The notes beneath the pieces were generated by a model. The model saw nothing but the letters and a program-made list of their open reading frames with translations, ran no database searches and had not been told where the DNA came from. A stretch of 64,000 nt of DNA, taken from Moniliella sp. 'wahieum' (lineage: Eukaryota > Basidiomycota > Moniliellomycetes > Moniliellales > Moniliellaceae). Made by a program: the position numbers and the translations under genes. The stretch is taken from the NCBI GenBank assembly GCA_003971905.1, contig RSEE01000047.1, positions 372,001 to 436,000 of the forward strand, read 5' to 3'. This document shows positions 11,376 through 21,717 of this stretch, one piece after another (within the stretch, counting starts at the first letter, position 1; each line of letters opens with the position of its first letter).

Positions 11376-11788
11376 GACGGTTGGGACGGGGTGCAAGTTG
11401 CGGGGGCTGCGTAGCGCCGAGTCGGGCTGGTGGATGGGACGACGGGATTGATGGTCGCTGATCAGTAATCGATGACTGGGGGGGCGCTTGTCTGGCAGCT
11501 GTGATGTGCATGTGATGTTTACTTGAACGTTGAAACATCGGCATGAGTGTGTTCGTATATCTTACGTCAGATCCAGCCAGGCCAAACGGGTCAGATGGCC
11601 TGTGAGGCTGAGGCCCCTGAGGGAGAGATGACGATTGGTGGAGGAGAGGGTGGTGCCGAGGCGTCGTCAACGCAAATAACGCCCGCGCGACGCGGAAACG
11701 GAATAGGACAGCCACTTGGTCTCCGCCTCCTTCAACACCACCACGCCTACGCCGTTCCTTGCGCTTGATACCACCCCCCCTTGCCCAC
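11376..11788. promoter_or_regulatory. Bidirectional promoter region of the SDR and UBC12 genes
   Basis: These 413 bp separate two start codons facing outward, so promoters for both genes must lie here. A two-unit copy of the TGA-ACGT heptamer sits at 11524-11533. No clear TATA box is seen. Confidence 0.5.
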
Positions 11789-12636
11789 CATGATGAATGT
11801 GCGTCGCTCCCGACCCTCGCCAAGGACGTTCGGTCGCTGACCCCTTCCCCCTGTCCGCCGGCAGATTTGGCAGCTGAAGGCCAAGGAGGAGGCCAGAAGA
11901 AGAGCGCCAAGACGTCGCCAGCGCAGCTGCGTGCCCAGAAGGGTATGCCTCCCACCCCTGCTCGTATTCTTGCTGTCCTAATCAAGGCTCACTGACGTCT
12001 TCCTCTGCCCTCGGCTGCCTCCAGATGTTTCTGAGCTGGATCTGCCCCCGACAATGCGAACCGTGTTTCCGGACCCGGCTGACCTGATGCACTTTAAGCT
12101 CTTTATCACTCCTGACGAAGGTAGGTTCCCCTCTCTTTGCGCTGCTTGGCCCTGTGCGTGGCTCTGATGCACCCCTCTCCCGCAGGCATTTACAAGGATG
12201 CTACCTTTGAGTTTGACTTTACCATCTCGACCAACTACCCCACCAAGCGCCCAAGGTCAAGTGCGCCAACAAGATCTACCATCCCAACATTGACCTCGAG
12301 GGCAACATCTGCCTCAACATCCTGCGTGAGGACTGGAACCCCGTTCTGAACCTCAATGGCGTAATGGTCGGACTCCAGTTCCTCTTCCTCGAGCCCAATG
12401 CCGACGACCCGTTGATAAGGGTACGCCACCTCCTCCCCCTTTTCTTCAGGAGCGCCTCCACTGACTATTGATAGATGCCGCCGAGGCACTGCGTCGCGAC
12501 AGGAAAGCATTGCAAGGGATGCCCGAGCTTGCCTCAGTGGCCGATCGCTACGTACGTTGGCTACCTTGTTTGCTTTGCCTTCTAGCTCGTTCTAACCTTT
12601 CCCCCAGGCGGCGTCACCTACGACAAGCTCCTTTGA
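11789..12636 (+). CDS. UBC12: NEDD8-conjugating enzyme E2 (UBC12 family)
   Basis: Six exons: 11789-11797, 11865-11942, 12025-12120, 12186-12420, 12475 to about 12555, and 12608-12636; the introns are 52-82 nt. The protein has the short N-terminal peptide typical of UBC12, then [55 protein letters not shown] with the catalytic Cys, [22 protein letters not shown] and a GVTYDKLL tail. UBC12 passes NEDD8 to cullins and so activates SCF-type ubiquitin ligases; an F-box protein lies at 52.8 kb. Three single-base losses (about 11890 G, 12250 C, 12414 A) break the frame, and each is repaired by lengthening a short run. The exact exon 5 donor is uncertain (12551 or 12555). Confidence 0.85.
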
Positions 12637-12970
12637 TATTCTTCTCCCTTGCGACAGGAGAAACCTCTTCCTTGGTTGGTGCACCACCGTACCTCCATCC
12701 GCATTTACTTTCCTACGTTTGGGTGCCTTCTTCCCCTCGCCCCTTGAGATAGCAAGCTGCTAGCTAAGCAAGCAGGCAGAGCAGGGTGGCCCATATGACA
12801 AGCAGTGATATTACCGAGCTTACAATCTGTGCGGAGCTTGTCCCTGGATGGACCGAGCCCCTCTGGGGCTCAGCTAGAGTGGCGAGGGGAACGGGGCAAG
12901 TCAAGGCGCCGAGTCGGGCCTGCCGTGCACCGTCCCAGTGGGTAATAGGGCAACAAGAGCCAACCAGGGT
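12637..12970. other. Intergenic region between convergent genes
   Basis: These 334 bp lie between the stop codons of UBC12 and the CHCHD2-like gene. No feature beyond 3' untranslated sequence is visible. Confidence 0.4.
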
Positions 12971-13536
12971 CTAAGCAAAGGACTGAGCTGCGGCCGAGCA
13001 CGCCTTGAGTTGTTCCAAGTAGTACGCACAGGCGTTCGTGTCGTTGTTGGTCGCCTCAAAGCAGCGCAGCAGATCTAACCGGGCAGACAGTTAGCCATTG
13101 TTATTCGCACGGGCCAATCCACTCCAAATCCAAAGCAATCAGGGGAGCACGTACCTTTGGACTGCGCTTCGCATGCAGCGCCCTTGGTGGCGTCTTGGGC
13201 ATTGTAGCCCTGGGCCCAAGCGGCGGGCTGTTGCTCCTGCTGGGGGGCAGGCGCCGGCTCCGAAGAAGAGGAGCCGCCAAAGAGCATGTTGCTCAGCCCG
13301 TGGCCAACCGTAGACCCGACCGCGACACCGGCGGCGGTGGAGGCCATGTTGGCAAACAGACCGCCGCCGCCCATGCTGGGCTGGGCCATGGGAGGTGGCG
13401 CAGCTGGTGCGGGGCGGGGGGCGGGGCATGGTGCTGCGGGGGCGGGTGGTAGGCCTGGGTAGAGGCGCTGCGGGAGCCCGAGGGCATGCGCGAAGAGGGC
13501 GAGGGGCGAGAGCTGGAGCGGCCGCGCGCGGGGCAT
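12971..13536 (-). CDS. CHCHD2/CHCHD10/MIX17-like twin-CX9C mitochondrial protein
   Basis: Two exons (13155-13536 and 12971-13074) are joined by an 80-nt intron with GTACGT donor, giving 161 residues. A basic Pro/Ala-rich N-terminus precedes GGLFANMASTAAGVAVGSTVG, the Gly/Ala-rich hydrophobic helix typical of CHCHD2/10 and Mix17. The C-terminal domain has two exact Cys-x9-Cys pairs, the first split by the intron. Such proteins are imported into the intermembrane space by the Mia40 disulfide relay. In part of the N-terminus another frame gives a more family-like Ser/Arg composition, so a compensated pair of indels there is possible. It is divergent from the small basic protein gene. Confidence 0.8.
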
Positions 13537-13602
13537 GGTGAGTAAGTTGGAGAGTGGAAGGTGGAGAGAGGCGGTGGCGGGGCGGGGCGGGGCGGGGGGG
13601 GT

Positions 13603-13608
13603 TATATA
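13603..13608 (-). promoter_or_regulatory. TATA-like box of the CHCHD2-like gene
   Basis: TATATA lies about 67 bp upstream of the start codon at 13536 and is preceded, on the minus strand, by nothing AT-rich. Tandem GGGGC boxes occupy 13577-13600 between it and the gene. The position suits a TATA element; the assignment is inference. Confidence 0.45.
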
Positions 13609-13961
13609 GGCCAGCGGGGCCACGGACCCTTCTGCTCTCTTTCCGCGCCGGGCTTCTTCCAGCACCTTCGGGCGCTTCGCCTGCCTCATTAACCGCTGCT
13701 GCTCCGGCCGACGTCCACTCGCCGCTGCCTAGTCCCGCCGGCCTGCGCATTACTAATTCCGCTTGCTCCCCCCCGAGCCCCGTGCCCAAGGGGGGTCACG
13801 TGCCCTAGCTGAGGTCAGCACTGTCAGCTCCATTTTTTTCGAGCCATGCTCCGCTCCGGCAGAGGCTATGTTGACATGCTAGCTAGTCGATAGCTAGCCA
13901 GCCACACCGATTGGCTCCCGTGCCGTCCTCACCCTCGCCTGGTTGATCCTCACACCCCACC

Positions 13962-14332
13962 ATGCCCAAAGCTGGCAAGCCACCGTACGTCCCTCCTCCC
14001 GCCCCGCCTGGTTCGGCCTAACCGTCTATTGCCTCTCTTCCTCTCTCTCTCAGGCGCGGAGCGCAAGCAACCTGCGCCCCACCCGATCATCGAGGGCCGA
14101 CGCTGCCCAGGCCGAGGCCCAGCCCAAGCCCAAGCCCACGTCTTCCGAAGCATGGACGAGCAGTGTGCAGCAGGCCAAGAAGAAAGGGGCCAATCGGAAA
14201 CGCGGCTCGCTGTCCTCGGTCGCGGCGCGCGCCAAGCGCGAAAAGGCTCTCGAGCGCCAAGATCGGCTGAACGCCAAGAAGAACAGGAAAGAAACTCGGC
14301 TAGCACGCAACCAGGCGGGACGCGGGGAATGA
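13962..14332 (+). CDS. Small basic Lys/Arg-rich protein
   Basis: A short first exon (MPKAGKPP, 13962-13984) and an intron with GTACGT donor and a CT-rich tract ending CAG at 14053 lead to a second exon of about 92 codons. The body is highly basic with Ala/Lys/Arg heptad-like runs (QQAKKKGANRKR; RAKREKALERQDRLNAKKNRK), as in small nucleolar or ribosome-assembly factors. Its overall form recalls Alb1-type proteins, but I cannot confirm that. The exon 1 phase does not match the open frame of exon 2; one missing base at the junction region would fix it. The start is chosen because MPK plus intron is a common architecture for such proteins. Confidence 0.55.
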
Positions 14333-14459
14333 ACGGTAAGATCTAAGATCGGACAGCTTAGGTTGGAAGGGCATGGTAGGGTATGGCATGGAATGGCGGT
14401 GGTTGATGGGGACAAATTGGTGCATGTGGGGAAGAGAGGGGCGGGACGTGGGGTACGGT

Positions 14460-15760
14460 TTACCACGCCAGCAGCGGGGCAACAACGAACGTCAGCAGAA
14501 ACAACAGGTCGTCCAGATCGTCCCAGGAGAAGGGCAGAGAAGTGGAACCGAGGCAGGACACAGGGACCGGCGTTGGAGGCGGTGACAACGGGAGACCGTC
14601 TAGCGCAGGCGGTCGAGTCGGCCTGGGTCTCCCGGGCTCCGGTTGATCTCCCCCCGAGGCGGGCGTGATGCATGATGCATGATGGGAGGTAGGCCCAACT
14701 GCTGCAACGCGCGATCGGACCAGGACCAGGAAACCCACCCGGCTGGCACACGCCCTGACCAGGTCGGGTACGAGTACAGCTGCGCGACGGCCTGGTGCGG
14801 TGTAAAAAACAGAGGTTGCGCGGTGCATCGTCCGCCTGTACCGCCTCCGACGGGCGGAGATGGACAAGGCGGATTTGCAGAGGACAATGTGCATGCTGCC
14901 AGGAGAAAAGGCTGTTGCGAACTAACCACCGACCATTCCCCAATCGTTTTCCTTGGCTTCCATACACGCCCAGCGTCGGGCCAGAAACGTACGCCACAAA
15001 GCCGGCTTGGCCAGTGTTGCGGAAGAAGGAAGGATAGTTTTTGAACAACACGGTGGTGTTGCCGTTACCAAAACTGATTACTAGCGCTTGGCTGGGCGGG
15101 TCGAGCGAGACAATGTCACATAGTGTACGAGGACTCTGAGGAAACCACAATGTTAATCATCATCCTGGAAGCAACAGGAGACAACGTACCTTGTCTATCG
15201 TGGCTACTCGTTCAACCAAAGCGACAGGATCCTTCGCTTGGAAAGTAAATTCAATCTGTTGCGTCAATGGCTTTTGCCCCCGAGGACGGCGGTCAGGGTG
15301 CACCATGCCATGCTCTAAACTCCAGATGGGCGCACCTGTGACAAAGTCGTCTGGACCTGCTCGCCAGTTTCGACATTATAGATGCGGACTTCTTTCACGG
15401 TCCATCTAGTCCAGCGGTTCAGTGGCTGCAATCCAGCAGGCATAGAAGGGGGGAGGGGTGGCAACGCACCTTGCCAAGAGGGCGGGGCAAACGTATGCCT
15501 CCCCACAGCAAATGGGAACGTGGCGAGTTTGACAAACTGGCCGGGGCGAGGGGAGCGGCCGAACCAGTGTGGTGGGGCAGGTAGGTTTCCAAGCGGTAAA
15601 AGATAGTGCTGGGCCGCGCGTGCCGGGTGCGAGGCGCGAACGCAATGTACCCTTTCGGGTGGGAGAGCTGGAGAGCACGGCTGTGTCCCGCCTGCTTGGG
15701 AGATGGGCGAGGAGGTGTGCACGGGGCCTTAGGCCTTACGACCACCCGTCTTCGATTCAT
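14460..15760 (-). CDS. Uncharacterised spliced protein
   Basis: At least four exons can be traced. One ends at about 15470 (GTGCGT donor). The next carries WTRWTVKEVRIYNVETGEQV, then an exon with FTFQAKDPVALVERVATIDK, then SPRTLCDIVSL, FGNGNTTVLFKNYPSFF and GFVAYVSGPTLGVYG. Donors GTGCGC and GTACGT and branch sites fit, and the splice phases agree with the frames. The middle is well structured, but I know no family for it. Beyond about 14950 several frames compete, so the C-terminus is unresolved. One candidate end (14460) finishes in a hydrophobic LLFLLTFVVAPLL segment, a possible tail anchor, but this route runs through a TGA-TGCA heptamer block. The 5' end is equally unsure. Confidence 0.45.
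14666..14682 (+). repeat. TGA-TGCA heptamer array (2 units plus TGA)
   Basis: The order is TGA TGCA TGA TGCA TGA. It belongs to the dispersed heptamer family described in the findings. Confidence 0.85.
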
Positions 15761-16004
15761 CTACAATCCCGTCGCCGAACAATGCCAGCTGATTGAGTTG
15801 ATCGGACCATCGCCCACGTCCAGGACCGCAGTCATCGATGGCAAAAGGGAACCAAGTATGGATTGGACAAGTAGGCAGCCAGTACAGACGCACTTTTTAC
15901 CAACCGACAACCACGGGCTTTTCGGGCCTAGTACATAGATGAAGCAGCTGCAAGCAGTACCGGCGCGCCGCAACGACGCCACGGTGACGCGTTGCGCGAT
16001 ACGA

Positions 16005-16077
16005 CGCGTCACGCGCTCACGCGTCACGCGGCATGCGGCAAGCTTCAAGCACATGCATCATGATGCATGATGCATCA
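16005..16077. repeat. TGA-CGCG and TGA-TGCA heptamer arrays
   Basis: On the minus strand 16005-16026 reads TGA CGCG TGA GCGCG TGA. At 16054-16077 the plus strand has TGA TGCA TGA TGCA next to TGCATCA units in the opposite orientation, making an inverted cluster. Confidence 0.8.
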
Positions 16078-16220
16078 TAGCACGTGACGCGTGGCGTGGG
16101 CGTGCAAGATTTCGCCACTTGGAGTACCCGCTGTAACAGTGTTACACTAAATCCAACAAGTGGGGGGAGAGGGGGTTCTCGAAGCAAGCGCACCCCGACT
16201 TGTCGCTGAGACTCAGCAGC

Positions 16221-16260
16221 CATGCATCGTGCATCATGCATCGTGCATCATGCATCATGG
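16221..16260 (-). repeat. TGA-TGCA type heptamer array, five units
   Basis: Units of 7 nt alternate between ATGCATC and GTGCATC on the plus strand, which is (GATGCAT)/(GATGCAC) on the minus strand. Alternate units carry one substitution. Confidence 0.8.
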
Positions 16261-16399
16261 CCGCCCCTCTGAAAAACGAGTGAAGGAGGGTGCCTCGGGA
16301 CGCTCGCTCGCTCGCCCACCCGAAAAAGTTTGTGCGAGAAAAGGGGGGGCTGGGCATGCCAAGGGTACATTTCAAAGGTTGGTAAGGGAATCGAGATCG

Positions 16400-16420
16400 T
16401 CGATCATCGATCATTAATCA
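16400..16420 (-). repeat. Mixed heptamer array TTAA/TCGA/TCGA
   Basis: The minus strand reads TGA TTAA TGA TCGA TGA TCGA. Different self-complementary tetramers occupy successive 7-nt units. Confidence 0.85.
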
Positions 16421-16986
16421 AGCTTCCAGCTTCCAGCTCACCAAGCGGCACGTCCAGGCGAGGGCAGCTCGGGTGTGTGACATGTGACCGGTGAATATGA
16501 ATACGAATGAGGCGCTCGAGGAGGTGGATGAAGTCATCGACCATCCATCTCATCAGCGCCATCAGCGCATCAGCCCTTGCAGGCCCCCTCGCCGTGGCCT
16601 CCTCTCTCCTCCCTCTCTCCTCTGCCCGACTCCCCCGATGTCAAGCACCGATCGCAGCCCTGTTCTCCACTGTTTCTCAGGGGAGGGGCAGAGCCTGCTT
16701 GGTGCATCGCGCCGCCCAAGTTCGACTCGTCAGTCGCTAGTTACCTAGTTACTAGTTAGTAGCACTCTCCGAACGGCCTGGCCCAGCCTAGCCCCCCGGC
16801 CTGGGTGCCTGGCCTGGGGTGCGGCAGGGGCGGCCTTTCCATATCAGCTGAGGCTCAGGCGCTCAGCCTGGTTGAGGCGCTGGCTGCTAAAAAGCTAAGT
16901 AAGCGCTAAGGCTAAGCGCCCACTCTCGGCAACCAAGCTAAGCCATGCTGAGTGCTGTGCTGTGCTGAACTGGGGCTGGATGTGCG

Positions 16987-17059
16987 TGACGCGTGACGCG
17001 TGACGATGCAGAGTGACTCGGTGACTCGGTGCCGGTGACCGGTGACTAGTGACTAGTGA
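16987..17059 (+). repeat. Mixed heptamer cluster CGCG, then CCGG/CTAG/CTAG
   Basis: At 16987-17003 the order is TGA CGCG TGA CGCG TGA. At 17036-17059 it is TGA CCGG TGA CTAG TGA CTAG TGA. Between them lies an imperfect 8-nt unit (GACTCGGT) repeated twice. Confidence 0.88.
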
Positions 17060-18542
17060 CATTGCCATGCAGGACACCATCCCGTTCGAGGCTGCGCGGT
17101 TCGCATCCGCGTCCAGCCACTTAGCAACTCGTTTTAGTAGCCCGTCGCCGCTCTCGCGCGTCCGCCGCATACAAGTCCCCCGAGCGCCCAGCGCTCTCAA
17201 TGGGAACGTTGCCCATCCGTACAGCGTGCCCATAGCGCTCCTTGCGGGTGGCTGGGCAGCTGCTCTCTAGGCGCTTCCAGTTGCTAGTTACATGTTACAG
17301 GAGCAGCTGGGACCTACCATATATCAAGCTTCTCGCGATTCGACCCCTTGGGCTAGGAAAGCAGGCCAATCTACCAGTAGAGGTTACCACGCACAGACCA
17401 ACCCCCCAGCCAAGGTCCAGAGAAAAGATGGTACGGTACATTCAAACAAACAAATAAGAACCGTCTGAGCGCCAGCGCTCCAGACCAGCAACGAGAGGTA
17501 TATGCTGAGAAAATACGGGGGGACGAGCGGAGAGGAGGGCAGGGCGAGGTACGGCGAGCCAGGCATCCACAAGCTCCACGGGAGCCAGCGAGCGGTCCAA
17601 CGCCCGCCTGGTGAACCGCACCGAGGAAACGGGACGAGTGACGGGTGCCAGGACGGGTGCGAGGGGGCCAGCTCAGGTCAAGGTCATCATGGGCGCATGC
17701 TTGAGACTTGAGAGCCGAGGCACAGCGCCGAGACAGGGCGATCCAATCCAGCGGGGGGGGGGAGACAAAGGACAAAGCGAGGAGTGCGGGAAACGATGGG
17801 AGGAGGGGGGGGGGGATGCGAGACGTATGAAGCAGAGACATGGGGATGCGAGAAAAATGCAGACCGGGGTGAAGGGCGTGCGTGCAGAGGCACGCAGTGA
17901 CCCATGGCGGTCATGGATAAAAACAAGTGGGAGAGCGAGGAACCGAGGCTCAGGGACAGAGCGCAGCGCAACAAGTGACGAGACGAGGCGCTAGCTCCGC
18001 ATCGTCCTGCACCGTGCATCGGCCGGATCGCACACGGGCCCCGTGTGCCTCGTCGTTGCGCTGGGGTGCTGGTGCAGGTCGTGCACAGTTTGTTTCGGCA
18101 GCGCAGGCGCGCGGCTAACCGGACGCGCATTGACCAGATCCGCGTCGCAGAAGACACAGATTCCTGTCCGGTGCGCGTCACGTGTCCGCACTCGGCGCAG
18201 ACAGCGTACGTCGTCATGGTTGTCTGGGGCGGAGCAAGGGCAGAGGAGGGTTAGCTGAGCGTGGGGGGAGGAGGCAGACGCGGCCAGAGAGGGCGCGTGC
18301 GGCAAACACCAACTTACGGAGAGGAGGCGGCGGCGGCGGAAAGTGGAACGAGGTGGGCGGGAGAGGGAGAATAGCGCGGTGGGCAAGAGCAAGACGTGCT
18401 GTAGAGGAAGCAGCAGCGTTCAAGGAGCAAGCGGGGGGTGGGCGTAGGAGCGAGCAGGCGCAGAAGCGGTGGGTGGGGGGTGGGGGGGTAGCACAGGCGG
18501 GGGGGCGGGGTGGGGGTGGCTATTATATCCCCGGGCGGGCGT

Positions 18543-18578
18543 TGAACGTTGAACGTTGAGTCGTTGAACGTTGAACGT
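18543..18578 (+). repeat. TGA-ACGT heptamer array
   Basis: Four TGA-ACGT units are interrupted once by TGA-GTCGT. The array sits about 30 bp downstream of an ATTATATCC stretch. Confidence 0.85.
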
Positions 18579-18916
18579 AACGGTGACCGGGGCAGGCGCA
18601 GGGCCCCGATTCGGCGCGGTGGCAGCAGCGGGCGATTGGGGCGATGCTGGCCGCTGGCAGCCAAGACTGCCGGCCCAGGCACGCAGGCAGCTCGCCAGTG
18701 CCCACGGCCGGCCACGTTGCCGGCGCGGACACTGCCCCCCTGCCGCGCATTCCGGCCCCCCATTATGCATTAGAGCGAGGCGCCGCCAGCGGGGGGCACC
18801 GCAGCGGGCACCGCAGCCCAGGCGCCGCTGCAGCAGCGCCTGCGCAGGCGCATCGGATGGGTGATCTTAGCATGCCGCGGAGCGCAGTGGCAGTGCGCAG
18901 CGGAACTTGCTCAGGC

Positions 18917-19188
18917 TCACGCGTCACGCGTCATGCGTTGCCTGGGGGGTGCGCTGGGGAGGTCACCCGTCTGACATGGCAGCGCATGCTGGGGCGGCGT
19001 GGGGCGGGTGGTGCGGCGTGGTGCGGCGTGGTGCAGCGGTGGGGGCGATGCATGGGGCCATAGGGCGCCGCCCGGCAGGACCCCCATGCCAAGAAGCGTC
19101 ATCGATCAGCCATTACTACTTAGTACTTAGTGCCGTACTCGGGGGTGCGTGCATCGCAGTCGTCAGTAACTCAGTACTCAGTTACTCA
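18917..19188 (-). repeat. TGA-CGCG and TGA-GTAC heptamer arrays
   Basis: On the minus strand 18917-18933 reads TGA CGCG TGA CGCG TGA. At 19163-19188 it reads TGA GTAAC TGA GTAC TGA GTTAC TGA, where the flanking five-base spacers are expanded versions of the core. Confidence 0.75.
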
Positions 19189-20664
19189 GTCTGCTGAGCG
19201 TCACAGCCGCTCTCGCACCCTCGCAGCTCGGCCGTCCACGGGCAACCCCCTGAGCTGGGCCTGCGTCATCGACATCGATCATCCGAGTGAGCCACCCATC
19301 GAGTCGTAGCCATCGCAGCCATCGGTGAACCAGCGACATCCATCGCCAGCGCCATGTACCATGGACCAGCCCGCCCCCACTAGGCCAAGCAGGCAAGCAG
19401 GCGCTGCGCAGGGCGTGAGTGCATCAGCGCGCTTGCCTACTCATCATCGCATGCATCTCCATCCATTCCTCCGATCGATGACTGAGCACGGCGCAGTGAA
19501 CATTGCACATTGCACCAACAAACACAACCTGGGCCGGAATGCCAAGGCAAGCCGCTTGCGTGTGCGCAGGCTTAGGGCCGCGGGCACAGCGCCAGTCAAC
19601 CTGGTCAACGGCCATTCGCTCGGCGCGAGCGGTGGGGCGGAGCCTCAGCACGCAGCGCTGCGCGCGCAGCTTCAAGCTTCTAGTGACTACTCGAGTGACC
19701 ACAGTGACTACGACCTACTCCACCTCCTCCTACCTGCCCCGATGAGGATGCGCTCTCGTTTGCCACAGTAGCCGCCCCAGCATGGCGCCGCACACGACAA
19801 CCCCACTCCACATCAAAAAGTGGGGAACGCAAAAGCCGAGAGACGAGAGCAGTCGACCTGCGAGGGGGCCCTCCCCCCGCCCGCGACAGAAGCAATGAAG
19901 CACAGAGAGCGAGAATCAGGGGCTCCTGCCCAAGTCGTATGCTCCGAATGTGGTGCTCACCACCATGACCGAAGTGGAGTAAGGATTGCACACATGGTGG
20001 GGATGTGGCCCTGCTCGTTTCCCCAGCTCAGCACTCACATAACTCACAACTCGCATGTCTTCACAGAGCTGTCCAAACGTGAGCCCCTCCTCTCTGTCGG
20101 GGCTCCGCGCGCATCCACATCCCGCATCACGTCACCGGCGTCACGGCTATCCTATCGTGCTCGTCATGGCGCTGTCCCTTGCGAGGGGTGGAGCAGGACG
20201 TATATAATAGCTCAAGTATATACCCCGGCCCCGCTGCAATGCTCCACCGGCCGCCACATGTCTGTCGTATTCTATGTACGTGCCCCCGCAATGAGAGGAC
20301 CTAGATTTTAACGCGGTACCCCGTGGTCGGATGGCCATGCCCCGATCCACACTAACAAGTTGGCTCAAGTGTGGAGCCTAGATAGACACTGAGATCGGAG
20401 AAGCGAAGCCTGGGAAACTCCTACAGGTGTTGTAAGGAAGAAAAGCAAAACGACGTCGTCTCGCCATGGTATTAGAGCCCCGGGCAACAACATTCAATCC
20501 ACTACGCCACGGAGTGGGGCTGTTGGAGCACACATGCGCATGGACGCACATATGCTGCGGGGTGCGGGAGGTGGGGGAGAGTGGAGACACACAAAGGAAC
20601 GTCTCCTCTCTCCGCATTGGCTCCCAGATCTCACTACCTGCGCGCCGTAGCACTTTTGGGATCG

Positions 20665-20681
20665 ATGACTAGTGACTAGTG
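20665..20681 (+). repeat. TGA-CTAG heptamer array
   Basis: TGA CTAG TGA CTAG TGA, identical to the CTAG part of the cluster at 17 kb. Confidence 0.85.
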
Positions 20682-21628
20682 ACTGCGGTGCGTGCGCCTC
20701 AGCCTCTCAGGAGAAGCGTTCAAGTTGGAACGTTGAGGCGTTGGGCCAGCAGAGGGCGGTAAAGATCCCCTTTGCCCCACCTAGTCAGTAAGGTAGTTTG
20801 GGCTTTGGATTGACTTCGCTGGGAGACTACCAACGGAGGAGCGGCGACTGCTCCACAACTATAATAAAAAGCTTCTTACGCGCGTCGCGTTAATTTTGAG
20901 TCAGTACCGGCGCCGGCCGACGGGCTCCGAAAAATTGCCACTTTTCCCCCCCCGCTCCGCCGACACCCGGCGTAGACAGCAACTCCGAGAGCAAGTTATC
21001 GAGGCATGCCGACAGCCGGCCGTGAGATCTGAGACGCGTGAGAGTCTGTGAGAGCTTAAGGAAGCGAGTCATTAATAGAAGGCTCTCGCATAGTGCTCTT
21101 CCTCATAGCACCGCCATTCTTCCACAGGTCTTCTTCGTTTTGGGACGTATAGCGCCGTAGCGTGCATCCATCACTAGCTTCACTACAGAACAACAGTCCA
21201 ACGGATCTCAACACCACTGGCTCGGACATCTGTGCTGGAAGGCACATGCCCGCGTTGTGGTACCCGTGATACGTGTTCAAACCTCGAGTTATAACGCAGT
21301 GTGGGGATATGCAGGACACCCCACGTGGCACCAAGTGGAACCCCGTTGTTTCGGAGGGAGACTTGGTCGTGTTTAGTACGGACTAGAAGTGACTATAGTG
21401 ACAATGTTGACGATATAGTGACTATATAGGAACTGCGGCCGACGAAGGAAAGCGGTGCGCCGCGGAGCGGGACCGGCAAGCTGTGCTCTCTCGCCAGCTG
21501 CGTCGTTCTCCTGCCCCACACACGCTCCAACTAGGCGCTCGCAGGTTCCACACTCTGTCTTGTTGATTATAAAAAATTTACCGTGCAGAAGACTGTGCGT
21601 GTTTAACGTGCCCGTGTGCGCTCTTCCC

Positions 21629-21717
21629 TCAGGCCTCAGGCCTCATTCAAGAGGTCCCAGACCGGCATCAGACCTCAGCCTCAGACCTCAGCCTCAGACC
21701 TCAGTACTCAGTCCTCA
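21629..21717 (-). repeat. TGA-GGCC array and degenerate TGA-spaced array
   Basis: On the minus strand 21629-21645 reads TGA GGCC TGA GGCC TGA. At 21668-21717 eight TGA triplets recur every 6-7 nt with spacers GGTC, GGC and one GTAC. This is a looser version in which most spacers are not self-complementary. Confidence 0.7.

Noticed and set aside
20440..20545. tRNA-like element on the minus strand (TGGCGTAGTGG resembles box A)
   Set aside because: No GGTTCGANNCC box B or foldable anticodon and T arms follow within tRNA distance.
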